From: Membranipora membranacea
Lineage: Eukaryota > Bryozoa > Gymnolaemata > Cheilostomatida > Membraniporidae
Direction: 5' to 3'
Assembly (NCBI GenBank): GCA_914767715.1
Contig: OU612068.1
Span: 5,208,001 to 5,272,000, forward strand
DNA length: 64,000 bases
Below, one piece after another: positions 12,575-24,300 of this stretch; position 1 is the first letter of the stretch, and each line of letters begins with the position of its first letter. A program made the translations under genes and the position numbers. The notes under the pieces were generated by a model that was not told the DNA's origin, searched no databases, and saw nothing but the letters and a program-made list of their open reading frames with translations.

Positions 12575-12590
12575 ATATAAGCTGATGCAG
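12575..12590 (+). promoter_or_regulatory. TATA box and conserved core promoter of the first FReD gene
   Basis: TATATAAGCTGATGCA lies 66-81 bases before the start codon. The same ATATAAGCTGATGCA occurs upstream of the paralogue at 29012 (positions 29106-29120, reverse strand), so the core promoter has been retained in both genes. Confidence 0.6.
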
Positions 12591-12655
12591 TGTTCCTAAG
12601 CAATCACTTCATCTGCTACCACATCTACACGAGGATATAAACTTAAGAAACAAAT

Positions 12656-14282
12656 ATGAATTGTTTCATTGTAATTGGAGCAATTGTTCCCATATCAACT
12701 GCTCTGGTGAACGTGAGTCAAACTGAAAATGGGAACTTAATTCATTTTGATATTCTAGATCACAAAACAATGCAACGCACTCATGATAACGAGTGCTTTA
12801 CATTATTTTACAGTGCTTTACATGATAAAGCCTATTATTTTACATTGCTAATGTATTTTTATGAAATTGATTATGGACAAACATTTGTGTTCATAATTTC
12901 TCACCTAGTCATCCCGGAACACGGCGGACTAGGTGCGAAATTATGGACACAAATTTCTTAATTTCTGAACTCTCCACATTTTCCTAAGATGCATTTAGAG
13001 TCGCTCTACTTAGTGAGTCACAAGCGAAGGGGGGGAGCAACTCAAAAATGGAAAGCAAAACAGAAAAACTTTGCATGAGCCATTTTCTGTTGGAAATAAA
13101 CTCTACATTAACCGCTTTGCAGGTAATATAAGTTCAAAGCAGTCCAAAAGCTAAAAAAAAGTCTCTCCTGGATCTTAGTTGAAATTGATAAATAATTGTT
13201 TGATATTTTTGAGTGTATCTGTAATTTTTTAGTCATATGGCTTGGCTCCATACTGTCAGGATTTTCAGCAGTCTGTAAGAGAGTCGAGGACATGTTTAGA
13301 TTATCTGTGTAGAGGAAGGACACTAGATGGAGTTTATAACATCTGTCCTACTGGGTTCTCAGACTACTCTATACCAGTCTACTGTGATCAGACTACTGAT
13401 GGTGGTGGCTGGACTGTAAGTCGCTTCAGTTGACTCTATAGTATGTGAAAATTAATGAAGAATAACAGATGAGCTATTTTAACATCCCAATGAAGACAAG
13501 CAGGGATTTCCAGACTCATAAATCAGCACATCAAAGTCTTACTAAGTAGTTAAAAAGTCCTTGGACAATGCTTAACTATACTACTTTCATTTAGGTATTC
13601 CAGAGGAGAATAGATGGATCCGTAGATTTCTTCAGAAACTGGGCCAACTACAAACTAGGATTTGGTGAGGCCAGAGCAGAGCACTGGTTAGGTAACGACA
13701 ACCTGCATGTACTTACCAGCTTACACCAAAATAATCAGCTGACGATCGATTTGGAGTCTCATGGTAATGATAGAGCATTCGCACAGAATGGAAACTTCAG
13801 CATTGCTTCAGAGGCTGATGGTTACAGAATACTGGTTGACACCTATATAATATCATCTACCGTAACCGGTATGCTCTGTGGTAATCAAAATTATTGGAGT
13901 CGGGATTTTGCCAAAAATTGTTGTTGTCATGTGATCATTTGAATTTCTGGAATCCTGGAATGCTCAAAATGAAACAGTAAATTATCTTGAACATGTTTTC
14001 CTGAATATTGATGGACATTTTCTCCTTCATATTACAATGGCTTAATGTAATAAAGAGAGCAGGCAAGTATTTTCTTCCCTTTACGGCAAGCTTCATCAGC
14101 TGGCTTCCTATCATTTTGCAGCCGGTGACTCAATGGCAGATGCAAACGGTCACAGATTTTCAACAAAGGATAGAGACACAAAATCATCAGCATGTGCTGA
14201 TGGAGTGAACTACAACACTTGGAAGGGATATCACAACTCACTCACCAAGACTGAGATGAAATTCAGGCCTTCATATGATTGA
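12656..14282 (+). CDS. secreted fibrinogen-domain (ficolin-like) protein lacking the ligand-pocket segment
   Basis: Exons 12656-12712, 13233-13415, 13595-13868, 14122-14282, all in phase, 224 residues. Residues 1-18 are a signal peptide; a fibrinogen-related domain follows: CRGRTLDGVYNI, then YCDQTTDGGGWT (69-80), FQRRIDGSVDFFRNWANYKLG and HWLGNDN. FReD proteins are secreted lectins used in innate recognition or adhesion. Exon 2 and 3 lengths match the paralogue at 27308-29012 exactly (183 and 274 bases), but the last exon is 90 bases shorter. After STKDRD it reads TKSSACADGV, omitting the segment with CATTYKGAWWYNKC and NLNGFYYGG. That segment holds the second C-terminal disulfide and the ligand pocket. 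Cys196 therefore lacks its usual partner, while residue 57 is Cys instead of the paralogue's Tyr. The reading frame is intact. It may be a variant protein with a changed function or an early stage of decay. Confidence 0.9.
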
Positions 14283-15645
14283 TTCATGGGCAGAAAAACT
14301 ATGTTCAGCTTGTGTAAAATGAGTAAATCTGATAAATACAAACTAAAATCCGTTAGTATGTATAGCAATGTTATTTCTGTCCACAATTATCGATTTACGC
14401 TAAGTCTTGTAAAATATAACAAGTATGAGGTTCCTAAAACCAAATCTTGATTGTGTTTAATTTTGTTATTGTTGACTGATTTATACCACATACAAGTTAT
14501 TATAGTCTTCACATACATGATAAAATGATAATAAAAAGCAATGAACTAGTTCATTGATATAAGGAGTTATACGATCAACCTTATAAAGCAGATAACTCAC
14601 ACATTTAGAAACCCAGTGGCGTTTAATCAGGATACTGGTTTAATGTAGCATATACTATATCTTCGTGGATAATGTAGTCAGGAGTATGGAATTGCAGAGG
14701 AAAACATAACCTGGTGAATATGCCTATTCTGCTGATGAATGATCTAATTTAGTTAATTGGCAGATTGGGTGACAGCCAACTCAGGAACAATTATTGTGTT
14801 GTGCTCATCAAAACATGTGAATCATTGTGAAGTTACAGATTGTTTATGAAATTTCTCCTGATTGCTGCTGCCCGAACAATAAAAGTTCTCACAATTATTT
14901 TCTTTTGCCTGCCAGCAAACAATGGGGTATTTATTGCAGCATCTCAACAGTGACCCTGAAAGCTTGGGAAGAGGAAAGCATTCAACAATTGTGAGGTTGT
15001 TGTTGCTCAACAAGAAGTTGCCCTCCCCCCCCGTAACCTTAAATTTTGATCTAGGGTTATGGGGTAAAGAGTATGGAGGGCTCAGACTACATTTTCAGTA
15101 GCCCAAGAGGACAGTCAATCATAACAGCCGGAAAGTTGAGTCATTGTATTGATTTGTGCTGTTCATAGAAAGCTGATGACGAGCTGAGGTATGGTATGGC
15201 TGACACAATATAATCAACAAGCAGTGAGTTTTCTGTTGGGAATAATTCACACATGGTTTATTCTTTCGGAAAACTTTGCACTGTTATGATGCTTGCTTAA
15301 AAATGGCATGATCAATAATGCATGCAACTGCTCACAAAAGAGCCGAGAATTATCAAAATACCTTTAATTGCATTAAATTGATTCGAAAGTTTTACCAAAG
15401 CTTGAGCTCAACAATTACTGGCTCAGCAATGCTTTGAGAAAGCTTTATTTCCATTCATATTGTGATAAAGTGTTTTCAGAAGTTGCGAATTAACTTCAAT
15501 TTAATTAGTTGTTACACACACACTTAGTACAATGAACACTATAGAGGGCTAAAAGTTTCAGCAATGCTGTCTGACCGAGTAATAGTCATTCACCAAGACT
15601 GTTTCGGCGATTGAATCAACTGTTCACAAATCGTCCTTCAACAAG
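14283..15645. other. intergenic
   Basis: No gene seen. An AATAAA at about 14531 could serve the upstream gene. The end of this stretch (up to 15645, AACAAG before GTAAGC) is probably the 5' untranslated exon of the next gene. Confidence 0.4.
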
Positions 15646-15924
15646 GTAAGCAAAGTTCTCTGTTGCCATTTATTAGCTTGTTCCATTACAGTGAAAAATT
15701 TTGTTGTATACGTATTCATAACATGAAAGCTGCTACGCTATATCATTGCGATCAGGCTGACATATCATGGATGCAGCGTCCATGAGTATCCTCAACCATT
15801 GGTTTTGGCCGTAGACTTGTTCGAGCCAAACCACTGAGTTGGGCCAACTAACAAAATAATGTATAGACTGTACTTGCAGGCGTATGAGTTTGACACCGCA
15901 TAGAAAAGAGGTATCATAACAAAC

Positions 15925-16308
15925 ATGGAAGCTCTATTTGACCGTTCTTACATCAACCTCTGCTGTGATGCCGCTTGTGGAAGTGGAGTTATTTACCTAG
16001 TACTTGGAATATTATATTATAGAAGGGACGTTGAGCATCGAGGCTATCTGACATTGGTATCGGCAGCATTGACAATAGTTTCATCATTATTAGTAAAACA
16101 CTCCCCTTATTCTGCCTTCCATGTGATATATGACATAAACTGTGCCTTCGGTGTATTCTTCTCTATTATTGGTGCTGTCCTGACTTCATTATCTTACACA
16201 GTAGACGGAGATGACCCGATACATCTAACACGTTTTGGAGCGTGTACGTGTGCTATATCAGGATTCGCTAAAGGTGTAATACACTTAGCTGAGTATTCCT
16301 TCAGCTGA
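15925..16308 (+). CDS. small four-helix membrane protein, copy 1
   Basis: A single coding exon of 127 residues. Four hydrophobic segments at about 13-30, 40-57, 68-92 and 105-122 fit a tetraspan membrane protein; there is no signal peptide. Cysteines cluster in the first segment (LCCDAAC). The sequence upstream suggests a 5' untranslated intron: donor AACAAG/GTAAGC at 15646 and acceptor TACTTGCAG at 15879, 45 bases before the ATG. The gene at 18726-19130 is a diverged paralogue with the same layout. Shared positions are CD..C in helix 1, K(H/F)SP....H.I..I.C..G...S..G through helices 2-3, and a final F or FF. I do not recognise the family. It does not show the CCG motif of tetraspanins or the claudin W-GLW-C-C motif. 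Confidence 0.7.
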   Translation: MEALFDRSYINLCCDAACGSGVIYLVLGILYYRRDVEHRGYLTLVSAALTIVSSLLVKHSPYSAFHVIYDINCAFGVFFSIIGAVLTSLSYTVDGDDPIHLTRFGACTCAISGFAKGVIHLAEYSFS

Positions 16309-17727
16309 TTTACATCATTTTCAAGTAAAGTTTCCTTTGTCAGTATTTTTAGATATTTGAGAAGCCTGAAGGCATACTCGCTGCATAGATTGTTATGCAT
16401 TTTACATCTGTGCTTGAAAATGCATATCATTTTGAATTTTTGAAGTTTTGGATTGCCTGTGAAATGTCATTAATTTTTTTCAATGACAACTGTTCTCTTC
16501 ACATTTTGTAGTGTGTTGTATGTATGATACAGTGAAATAGATTTGTTACACAAAATACTATGAAGAGGCCTTGGAGTTTTCCACCCTCTGATAGGGGGTC
16601 TTGTGATCTACGATCTATCATCTATGCTAATGCCCACCAGTGCCGACCCTATACACATTGATTTGATGATCTTGTTTCTGACACTTGACATACAAATCGC
16701 TATATAAGGATAGTTTTAGGATTGCATTTCTTCTTTTTAACTGGTCAACTGTTTCGTTTATTCTACAGCCGACCACATGCAAAATCTTTATAAAGCAGCT
16801 TGCCTGAGTTTTAGAAGGTTGTTACTGGGATGTTGAGCAACATATAACATATAGGCTTCCAGATTTTAGGCTCAATTCCATAACTGACTCAGAGTTATGT
16901 ACTGATGGAATCCCTCTACAAGTAGCCATAAACTTTACCACTATACATGTGTTCTATCGATGCCTAGTGGTGTTGATCCACCTGTTGGGTTGCCAGCTAT
17001 GCGAAATTGACTCCACTTGATAGTCATGAAAATTGTAATCACTCCCACAGTTGCTTTGCAAAGAGTTACTTAAGATTATTTAATGGAGAAAAAAACTAGT
17101 TAGTAAATAATTGCATATACAGTTTGAAAGGTTTTTCATTCAAATCAATAGTGAGATTAACAAAAAAGCAAGCTTTTCATCCAGCAATACAGCACAGTAA
17201 AATTCATAGTACGAAAACCTTTCATATAAACCTCCCTGCTATTCAGCCTCAACTTTTGCCCTTTTGTTTGGTCATTCAATCAGTCAACAATTCATAAGTA
17301 AAGCATGTCAATAACTACGAGCTTAGGGCCAGTGTAGCAGTGGGATTCAGCAGCATTATATTACTCAACCCCATGGGCACAACAAGAGTCAGCATGTAAT
17401 GCGGATTACTGCGTACATTGACAGCAAGGCAAGGCGAGGTAAGGTAAGTCTACATCTAATCTGTGAATGAGGTACTCAGGTAATTGTTGCCCAGCAAATA
17501 ATGTTGATCTCATTTGGTGTTATTTTAAATGATTTGCAATCACTTCGCCTCACAGACATTGCTCATGGAAAATGCTATATTTTGTAATTAAATTCCCGAA
17601 GGCAAAGTGATGTAGTATAACAATATGTGAACAATATGCAACCTGTGAGACAGATACTATTATCAGCGCATCGTTTCTTAAACCTTTTACATGTGAATGA
17701 GCCTACTGCAATATCTTCAAGGAGTAG
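16309..17727. other. intergenic, no gene seen
   Basis: No recognisable element or exon in about 1.4 kb between the first membrane-protein gene and a tRNA-like SINE. Confidence 0.4.
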
Positions 17728-17960
17728 GATGTGGCTCAGTTGATTAGAGGGCTGTTCCTTCATCATGCAAATTCTGAAGGTCATGGGTTCGAATCCCATT
17801 GCAGTTTATTGACTACGAGTTTGGTTGGCCTCAAGGTGTGTGACGACCTGCCTGCAAACAGAGAACAACCTGGAGCAGATATTGCAGCCTCACCCTCAAG
17901 GCATCAAGTGTTTCATCACCCATGCTTCTGGATGTGGCACGTGATATTGCAGTAAGCTCA
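17728..17960 (+). mobile_element. tRNA-derived SINE
   Basis: The head at about 17728-17807 has an A-box-like TGGCTCAGTTGATTAGAGGG and a strong B-box GGGTTCGAATCCC. No acceptor stem closes (GGATGTG against TGCAGTT), so it is not a working tRNA gene. An unrelated tail follows to about 17960. Open frames on both strands here (17575-17799 -, 17731-17955 +) are translations of this element. Confidence 0.65.
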
Positions 17961-18725
17961 TTCGCATACAGTAGTTAAAAGGATTGATGCGTTGGTATAT
18001 AATTTCTGCCTCACAGATTGAACAGTTGTCTCAGATTGAGGTGCAAAGCTCCCTCGTCCAAAGTCACACTTGAATTTATCTTGATCTGTCGCTTCCAGTT
18101 GAATATGGATGACTTCTTGTAAGCCTAAATATGAATCACGCTATGAAAGATGAGCTTTGTTGACTCCGCAACAAACAGTAATGAAGCGTGTGGACAACTC
18201 CTGTGTTAACCCTGTAATATTAATCATGAGACTGTTTTGAGGGGAGGGAGAAACAATCACACTAAATTGCTAAAAATAATAGCATTACCTTTCACATGAC
18301 AAGTACTGTATACTTGGCACCAATACCTGGGATCTCAACCTGCTGGGAGGATCAAAAGAGTTTGGAGTCCCAGTGGAGTGTCCTAGCATAAATATTTGGG
18401 TTTTTTTGGCCGCCGAATGGCAAAATTTTAGCAATCATAAGAATATCATACCTGAGATGCCAAATTACTTAAGTGTGTCTCATGCATTTCAGAATCAGAA
18501 GCTTGAACCATAAATCTGAGAAACTCGAGCTAAAACCCCAGTGGCTGAGAGTCCTGCCAATCACAATACCAGTTTCAGTAGAAGTGTCAGTGCCGTCCCC
18601 AGTGTCGGAACAAGTGGATATATTATTTTAAGTTACTAACTGTTGCTTGGGTTTTAACGAGCTGATATTATTTATAGGCAGAAAGGTTATCCAGAACCAA
18701 ATCAGTTACGGAGCTTGTAGCAGAT

Positions 18726-19130
18726 ATGGTGACTGACACCGATGAATCGTATTATTGGACAGAGCTAACCTGTGACCTATCATGTATGTGCTCTATACTG
18801 TGCGTTATAATCGGACTGCTCAAACTAAGCCTAGAGCTCGACCAGAAGAGGGACAGAGAGAACGTCTTCTTTATCGGATTATTTTCTACAATCTGCTCTT
18901 TTCAAATTAAATTCTCACCAGTGACGACCTATCATTATATATGTAATATAATATGTGGAGTAGGGATTGTTCTCTCTGTAACTGGGATAGCGGCTGACCT
19001 GATAATATGCTCGTTATCGGGAAGCCATCGAGAGGAGAGCCATAAGAAAGTGATGTATTACGGAGGCACTCTATGTTTTCTCATGAACATAGTAAAAGCT
19101 TTAGTTTGGGCGTTTGAGTCATTCTTTTGA
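18726..19130 (+). CDS. small four-helix membrane protein, copy 2
   Basis: A single coding exon of 134 residues with four hydrophobic segments at about 16-33, 46-58, 70-92 and 108-130. It is a diverged tandem paralogue of the gene at 15925-16308, 2.4 kb upstream. The shared pattern is L.CD..C, then IKFSPVTTYHYICNIICGVG, then a final AFESFF (copy 1 has AEYSFS). An acceptor TTTATAG at 18677, 48 bases before the ATG, suggests the same 5' untranslated intron as in copy 1. AATAAA at 19139-19144 lies 9 bases past the stop codon and is a candidate poly(A) signal. Function unknown. Confidence 0.7.
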   Translation: MVTDTDESYYWTELTCDLSCMCSILCVIIGLLKLSLELDQKRDRENVFFIGLFSTICSFQIKFSPVTTYHYICNIICGVGIVLSVTGIAADLIICSLSGSHREESHKKVMYYGGTLCFLMNIVKALVWAFESFF

Positions 19131-19144
19131 TGAATGGAAATAAA

Positions 19145-21309
19145 AAGCACATAATACCTTTTTTGCAAAGCTGGACATTTTTTCTCCGATTTTTAATTCA
19201 CTATTGGGCAATCAATACTTTACAATTGTACAGGGATCATGTATGCACTTATTTGTTCAAAAAGTTAAACAAATATAAATATTATTAGTGAATTCATTCA
19301 ACCAGAGTCAATCACTGAAAAAGCAGGAGATGGACATGAATTTTTCAAAATGATTACAGATTAAAAATTTGCTTACTGCAAGTCATAGTTGGGTGCTTAC
19401 AGATACTACAGAGGTCACTATATTCCAAAAGCTGTATATAACCTCAGGATAGGGTAACACACAAAATGATTTGCTCTGTATGAACTGTTTGTTATATGGG
19501 AATTATTGACCCTGAATGATTTATCAGCAAAAAAATACTGCTAGAGCCAGATTTTGTAATCACCATCACAGAGCTAAAAAAGAATATATGTGAGACGATA
19601 TAATGATGGGATCAGTATCCAGCAACAAGTAATGACACAGTTTTGTGTACTAGATTTCCTCGTTTGGAACAGCTAAACTAGGGTTCAATTGGGACAATTT
19701 AGAATTTAGATATCTCATATGGTTTCTAATACATCGGAAGTTAATATTACAATACGCATATGAACTATATACATAGGCTCAGGCCCCGCAAGTATGGAAC
19801 CTGAATTTGTTCGCTATGCATTGCATAGGCAGCATGGAATTTCTGCTTTTGTGTGTTATTTTATACACAATTATGATTGGTTTTAGGCAATTGAATATAA
19901 TATTCTCCAACAGTTTCAGAAACTTCAAGCTTGACCTGGGCTCAGTAGTAAGTGACACGAAATATATAGGAGTACCAGATTTATGATGTTTATGATTATT
20001 TATCAAATAAAAATTGTTAAATTGTCCACTCATTGACATTAAGGAGACAACTCCTAGTAATCATTACATTATGTTATAGTACCCATTTTTATATATTGAC
20101 ACATTCATATACATAAAACTTTTTTTCATTTTATTAGTCTGAAACTGACAACACCAGGAGATTAATTGGGAGGAAAGAGAATCACAATTAGCTTATTAGG
20201 CACAAGGCAGTCATGCGTTGTAGTGCTGAGTTTCATACAAAAGAAATCGAGTATATTATCCTGAATATGAGATCTTGAGGCTGCAGTTTAGACACTACCA
20301 CCAACACATTCTATGAATAAGGTGACCAAGTGAGCTCTTTAGAGTAGACTCTAAAAATGGATTAAAATTGTTGGGAGTTTACCATTATTTTTATTTGGAT
20401 GGAACGAAATGATAAAGAGATTTCATAAAGGTAATGCCCTGGTTTAACCAGATTGCTATATGCATTGTACCATCTATTGTACTGGTCTATTCTTCTACCT
20501 TATATTATTCTAGGTCCAATCTTCAGTTCCAACTTGAAATGGTGGAAGTGTACTGCGCCCTTGAATTACAAGCAGCAAGACATACAACAATAATAACACT
20601 GGCTTCAAAACAGGCCCGTGAAATGTATCTTTTAAGACCTAAACCTCATTCCCACGAAATGCTGGTAATATGCGGATTCAAGAAGGATCTAAAATTAACA
20701 TTATGAGGTGTCCACACACTCTCCATTTTGATTTGACATATTTAGATGCCCAAGTTGATTTTACACTAATACAATATTGACAGTGCATGAAAGAAACTGG
20801 AATTATCTAAATTAAATCCTGTAATCTGTAAAATATATTGAGCATTATTCACTAAGCTATGGCTTTTGTGATGTTCTGCCAGTACTTAATTATGAATTAT
20901 CAGCAGGGTCAAATCTGTATAGTTGAGACTTATCAGTGTGCTTTGTCCTTGATAGACTTTGCTAGGCTTTGGTAGGTAGAGTTTTTTTTAGAGGATATGT
21001 CAATCTAGTCAATATCCCGTGCAGAAGTATTGGCTCAGTATCAGGAGTACACAGGCACTGCATGGCTTAAAAACAAGGAAACGCATCCTAGAGATTAAGG
21101 ATAATGTGTCAGTGTTTTGGTGTCATATTTGAAGAATTACTGTTTGATTATTGTTACCAAACGGTAGCCTCTGTTCTTAATGACTCTAACTGTCACCATG
21201 GCAATATTTATCAGTTGGTTGATCCTGTTTGTTGACCTAGAGCTAAATTTTTGCCCTTGATATTTCGTAAGCAGACCATCAAGCGCATTTGGAGAGCCGA
21301 TCTGACACA
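19145..21309. other. intergenic with a duplicated block
   Basis: No supported exon; an open frame at 20434-20706 has no recognisable domain. About 21037-21150 is repeated at 30580-30690 (shared TCAGGAGTACACAGGCACT and ATGTGTCAGT..TTTGGTGTCA). In the first location it lies immediately before the cysteine-rich gene, within promoter range. Confidence 0.5.
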
Positions 21310-24300
21310 ATGAAGACTGTAACACTTCTTATCTCTCTCGCAGCTCTAGCTCTACCCCTGGTGAGTAAAATGGTGTCAAAATACTGTGGAACATTTTGGC
21401 TTCTTATAGATTCTTTTATCGATTTTGAATAGTCCTGTCAAGTGGTCCCTCTTTTCCTTTTGATCGTGTGACAAGCGAATATTTCGAGGCATATAAATTC
21501 CTTAGTAATTGTGAGAATCCCTCTTATCTGTTTTGCTACTTTTGATGATTGTTTTTGGCAATAAGACCGACTTCCAGTGCAATTATCCAGTGACAAGCCC
21601 CTATTCCTCTACCACTAGTCAGTCCTGATAGGGCGTTGATAAGGGAATGAAAACCCATTTGGCAGCAAGTTTAGAAGTCATTTTTTGTTCAACATTAGAT
21701 ATCTGTAACAGCATGTATTTTGAGCATTGCAAAGAGCCTATACCGTTATCCTTCTGTTGTAGTTTTGCGTTGCGCAGAGCAGCTCATTGACTCCTACTAC
21801 ATCACTGAGTAAGTATGATTTCCTCACAGTTTCTTAACTTATTAATCATATTTTCTTGGAAATTATTAAGTTTACAAAATACCAACTCTACTTCACTAAT
21901 AGGGTATAGTTTGTTAGCAACATTCTCACAAAGTTGGAGCCAATATAGAAAGATCAGGTCAATGTCATCCGGTCTCATATTCGAAAAAGTTCATTCTCTC
22001 TGGGGTGGCGGATTTATATTGCAAAAGTCGATATTGCGGCGCATCCATACCCGACTCTTGCAATATAAACTATAGCTTTTTTGCCAATGTTGTACAATGA
22101 TTGAATTGGCAGATTATAGATAATCTGTTCAAAGGCATCTGAAATTACCACATAACTAATTTAACACTATTACATAGTATTAAATCATCATTGAAGATGT
22201 AAGATATGTGACTGCAGTATAATCCGTTTCCTTCCTCTAATCCTATTGGCTAAGATGGAATTTTGGACTTAAGTTCGGCTTCAATGCATCCCAGTGATCT
22301 TTTCCAGATTGAGAGAGCAATCAATTCTTACCATAACCATGAACACCAATGTTATCACAGTAAAGGAACTAAGGCCATACATCTACAAAACTTTCATGTT
22401 CGTATATTAACTCCAACTGATACAAGTCCCTAATTTGATCACAAAAATTGATGCATCATAGTTATTCAATCTAAATTAATGCATCAAAATAATAATTGAA
22501 TCCAAATGTTTAAATTTCTGAATTCAATTTTTTGTGACATCTTTGCAATTTCTCAATGATTTTCTTGGCGCAGCGCCTTGACACCCAACTTTTGCAATAT
22601 CCCTTCTTAATTCTTCATACCAGTGAATAGCCAAGGGCACTGAGCCAATTTATAATCCAAAGGATCCACTTTTTGGCACGTTGAGCCTGCCTTGACACGA
22701 AGTCAATTTTAGTTTAGTTTATTGAAGCATTTATTGATAAAAACGAATGCACACAATGTTAAAATTATGTAGAAACTACTAATAAAATTAAGAATAGAAA
22801 AAAAAATGTCAGAGGTTGTTAAATACTTCATAAAAAATTGAAAAAAGGTAGCAGTATTTCGTTTAAAATAGTTAAAAAGAGGACGCATCGGATCATTGGC
22901 TTTTTTCATAAAATGGTTGGTACTGATAATGGTTATAAAACCAGATAAAGTGGTTAAAACTTCTAGGCGCTCATCATAACTAAGATCAGGTAAAATCGTT
23001 CTCGTTGTAGACCTTTGAATCTTTTTTAGTCTGGTCTTATCAGTGTCGGATAAAATTGAGAACCAAGCAGGTGAGGCATAGCTTATCACAGATCTAATAT
23101 CTAAGGCTGATGTTGAATAAGTATCTGACATGAAGCCGTGTGTAACTATTTTTGCTTACTATTACATACAGGTAGATGTCTATTCAGGAGCAAAAGTTGT
23201 CCCATCATAAGCAATACATGTCACCCTGATGACATTATAGATGAGTAAGGACTTAATATTTCACTCAGTGTCATACTATTCCTTAAAACGCACATGCCTA
23301 TAATTGTTAGATGGCTAAAATATTTGCAATAAAAATTCTTAATATATCGATAAACTGTGTAAGAATAGTCCAACGTTCGGCTGAGAATCAAGTAGCAAAT
23401 CAGCAATTCATTATATTCCGTGCTGTGTGGAAAGCAGTACCTTCATGTCAAACAGAATATCATTTAATGACCTTTTGTTCTTAGGGTAGTAGAGCGAAGT
23501 TACTGGTACAGATGGGGAAGTAGCCAATCCTCCCGATGTCTGACAGGATGCAAGGTCTGTGTCAGTGAACTACCAAACTGTGTGGTTCCCTGTCTACTGT
23601 TTTTACCTTCCTGTACAAATGGCCAACGATTAACCAACCAGTAAGTACTAAAATAATAGAGGTAGATGTGTGATATGTACCTGTGGATTCACTGAGTATT
23701 CTTTATCAACAAACAACTTTTAGTATATCTGAATGTAATAGACCATGTAGCCCCACTCTTAGTTACGATTACTTAGATTTTTTTCTAGCATACTTTTTTT
23801 CAATAATTCTTTGAGAAGGTTTAATATCAGATTATTATCGGTTATCGTTAATTTCTTTATTGGGAAAATATCAATTTGATTTCAGGCTCCAGGTGATAAT
23901 TAGCCAACTTATTCGTTGTTATTCCCCCCATCACCCCCAAATGATATTATATATAAAAATATATAAATATATCATATACAATATCTCAATAGAATGAGTC
24001 GAGTTCTTAAGATATTGCTTAGCTAAGAGTGTCAGCTGGAGCATAATGGAACATTGTGGCTCTTAAAGAATGCTTTCTATGCATGATTTATTAATGTTTG
24101 ACCTAGAGGCAATGAGGCCACATGATAGCAAGGAATAAAGTCATCAAATTCTTAGTGAGCTAGCTTTTTGGCAAAAACACACTAGGAGTATACATGAAAT
24201 TTTTAAATATCAAATAAACGGTCAGAAAATAGCCGGCTACATTGTTACAAGATAGGAAGATGACTTGTTTCCAACAAATCAAACAATTTTAACAATCTTT

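Noticed and set aside
17728-17807. tRNA gene candidate
   Set aside because: It has a B box and a partial cloverleaf but no paired acceptor stem; it is better explained as a SINE head.
20434-20706. 90-residue + strand frame
   Set aside because: The second half looks mildly coding-like, but there is no domain, no paralogue in the window and no convincing splice sites.
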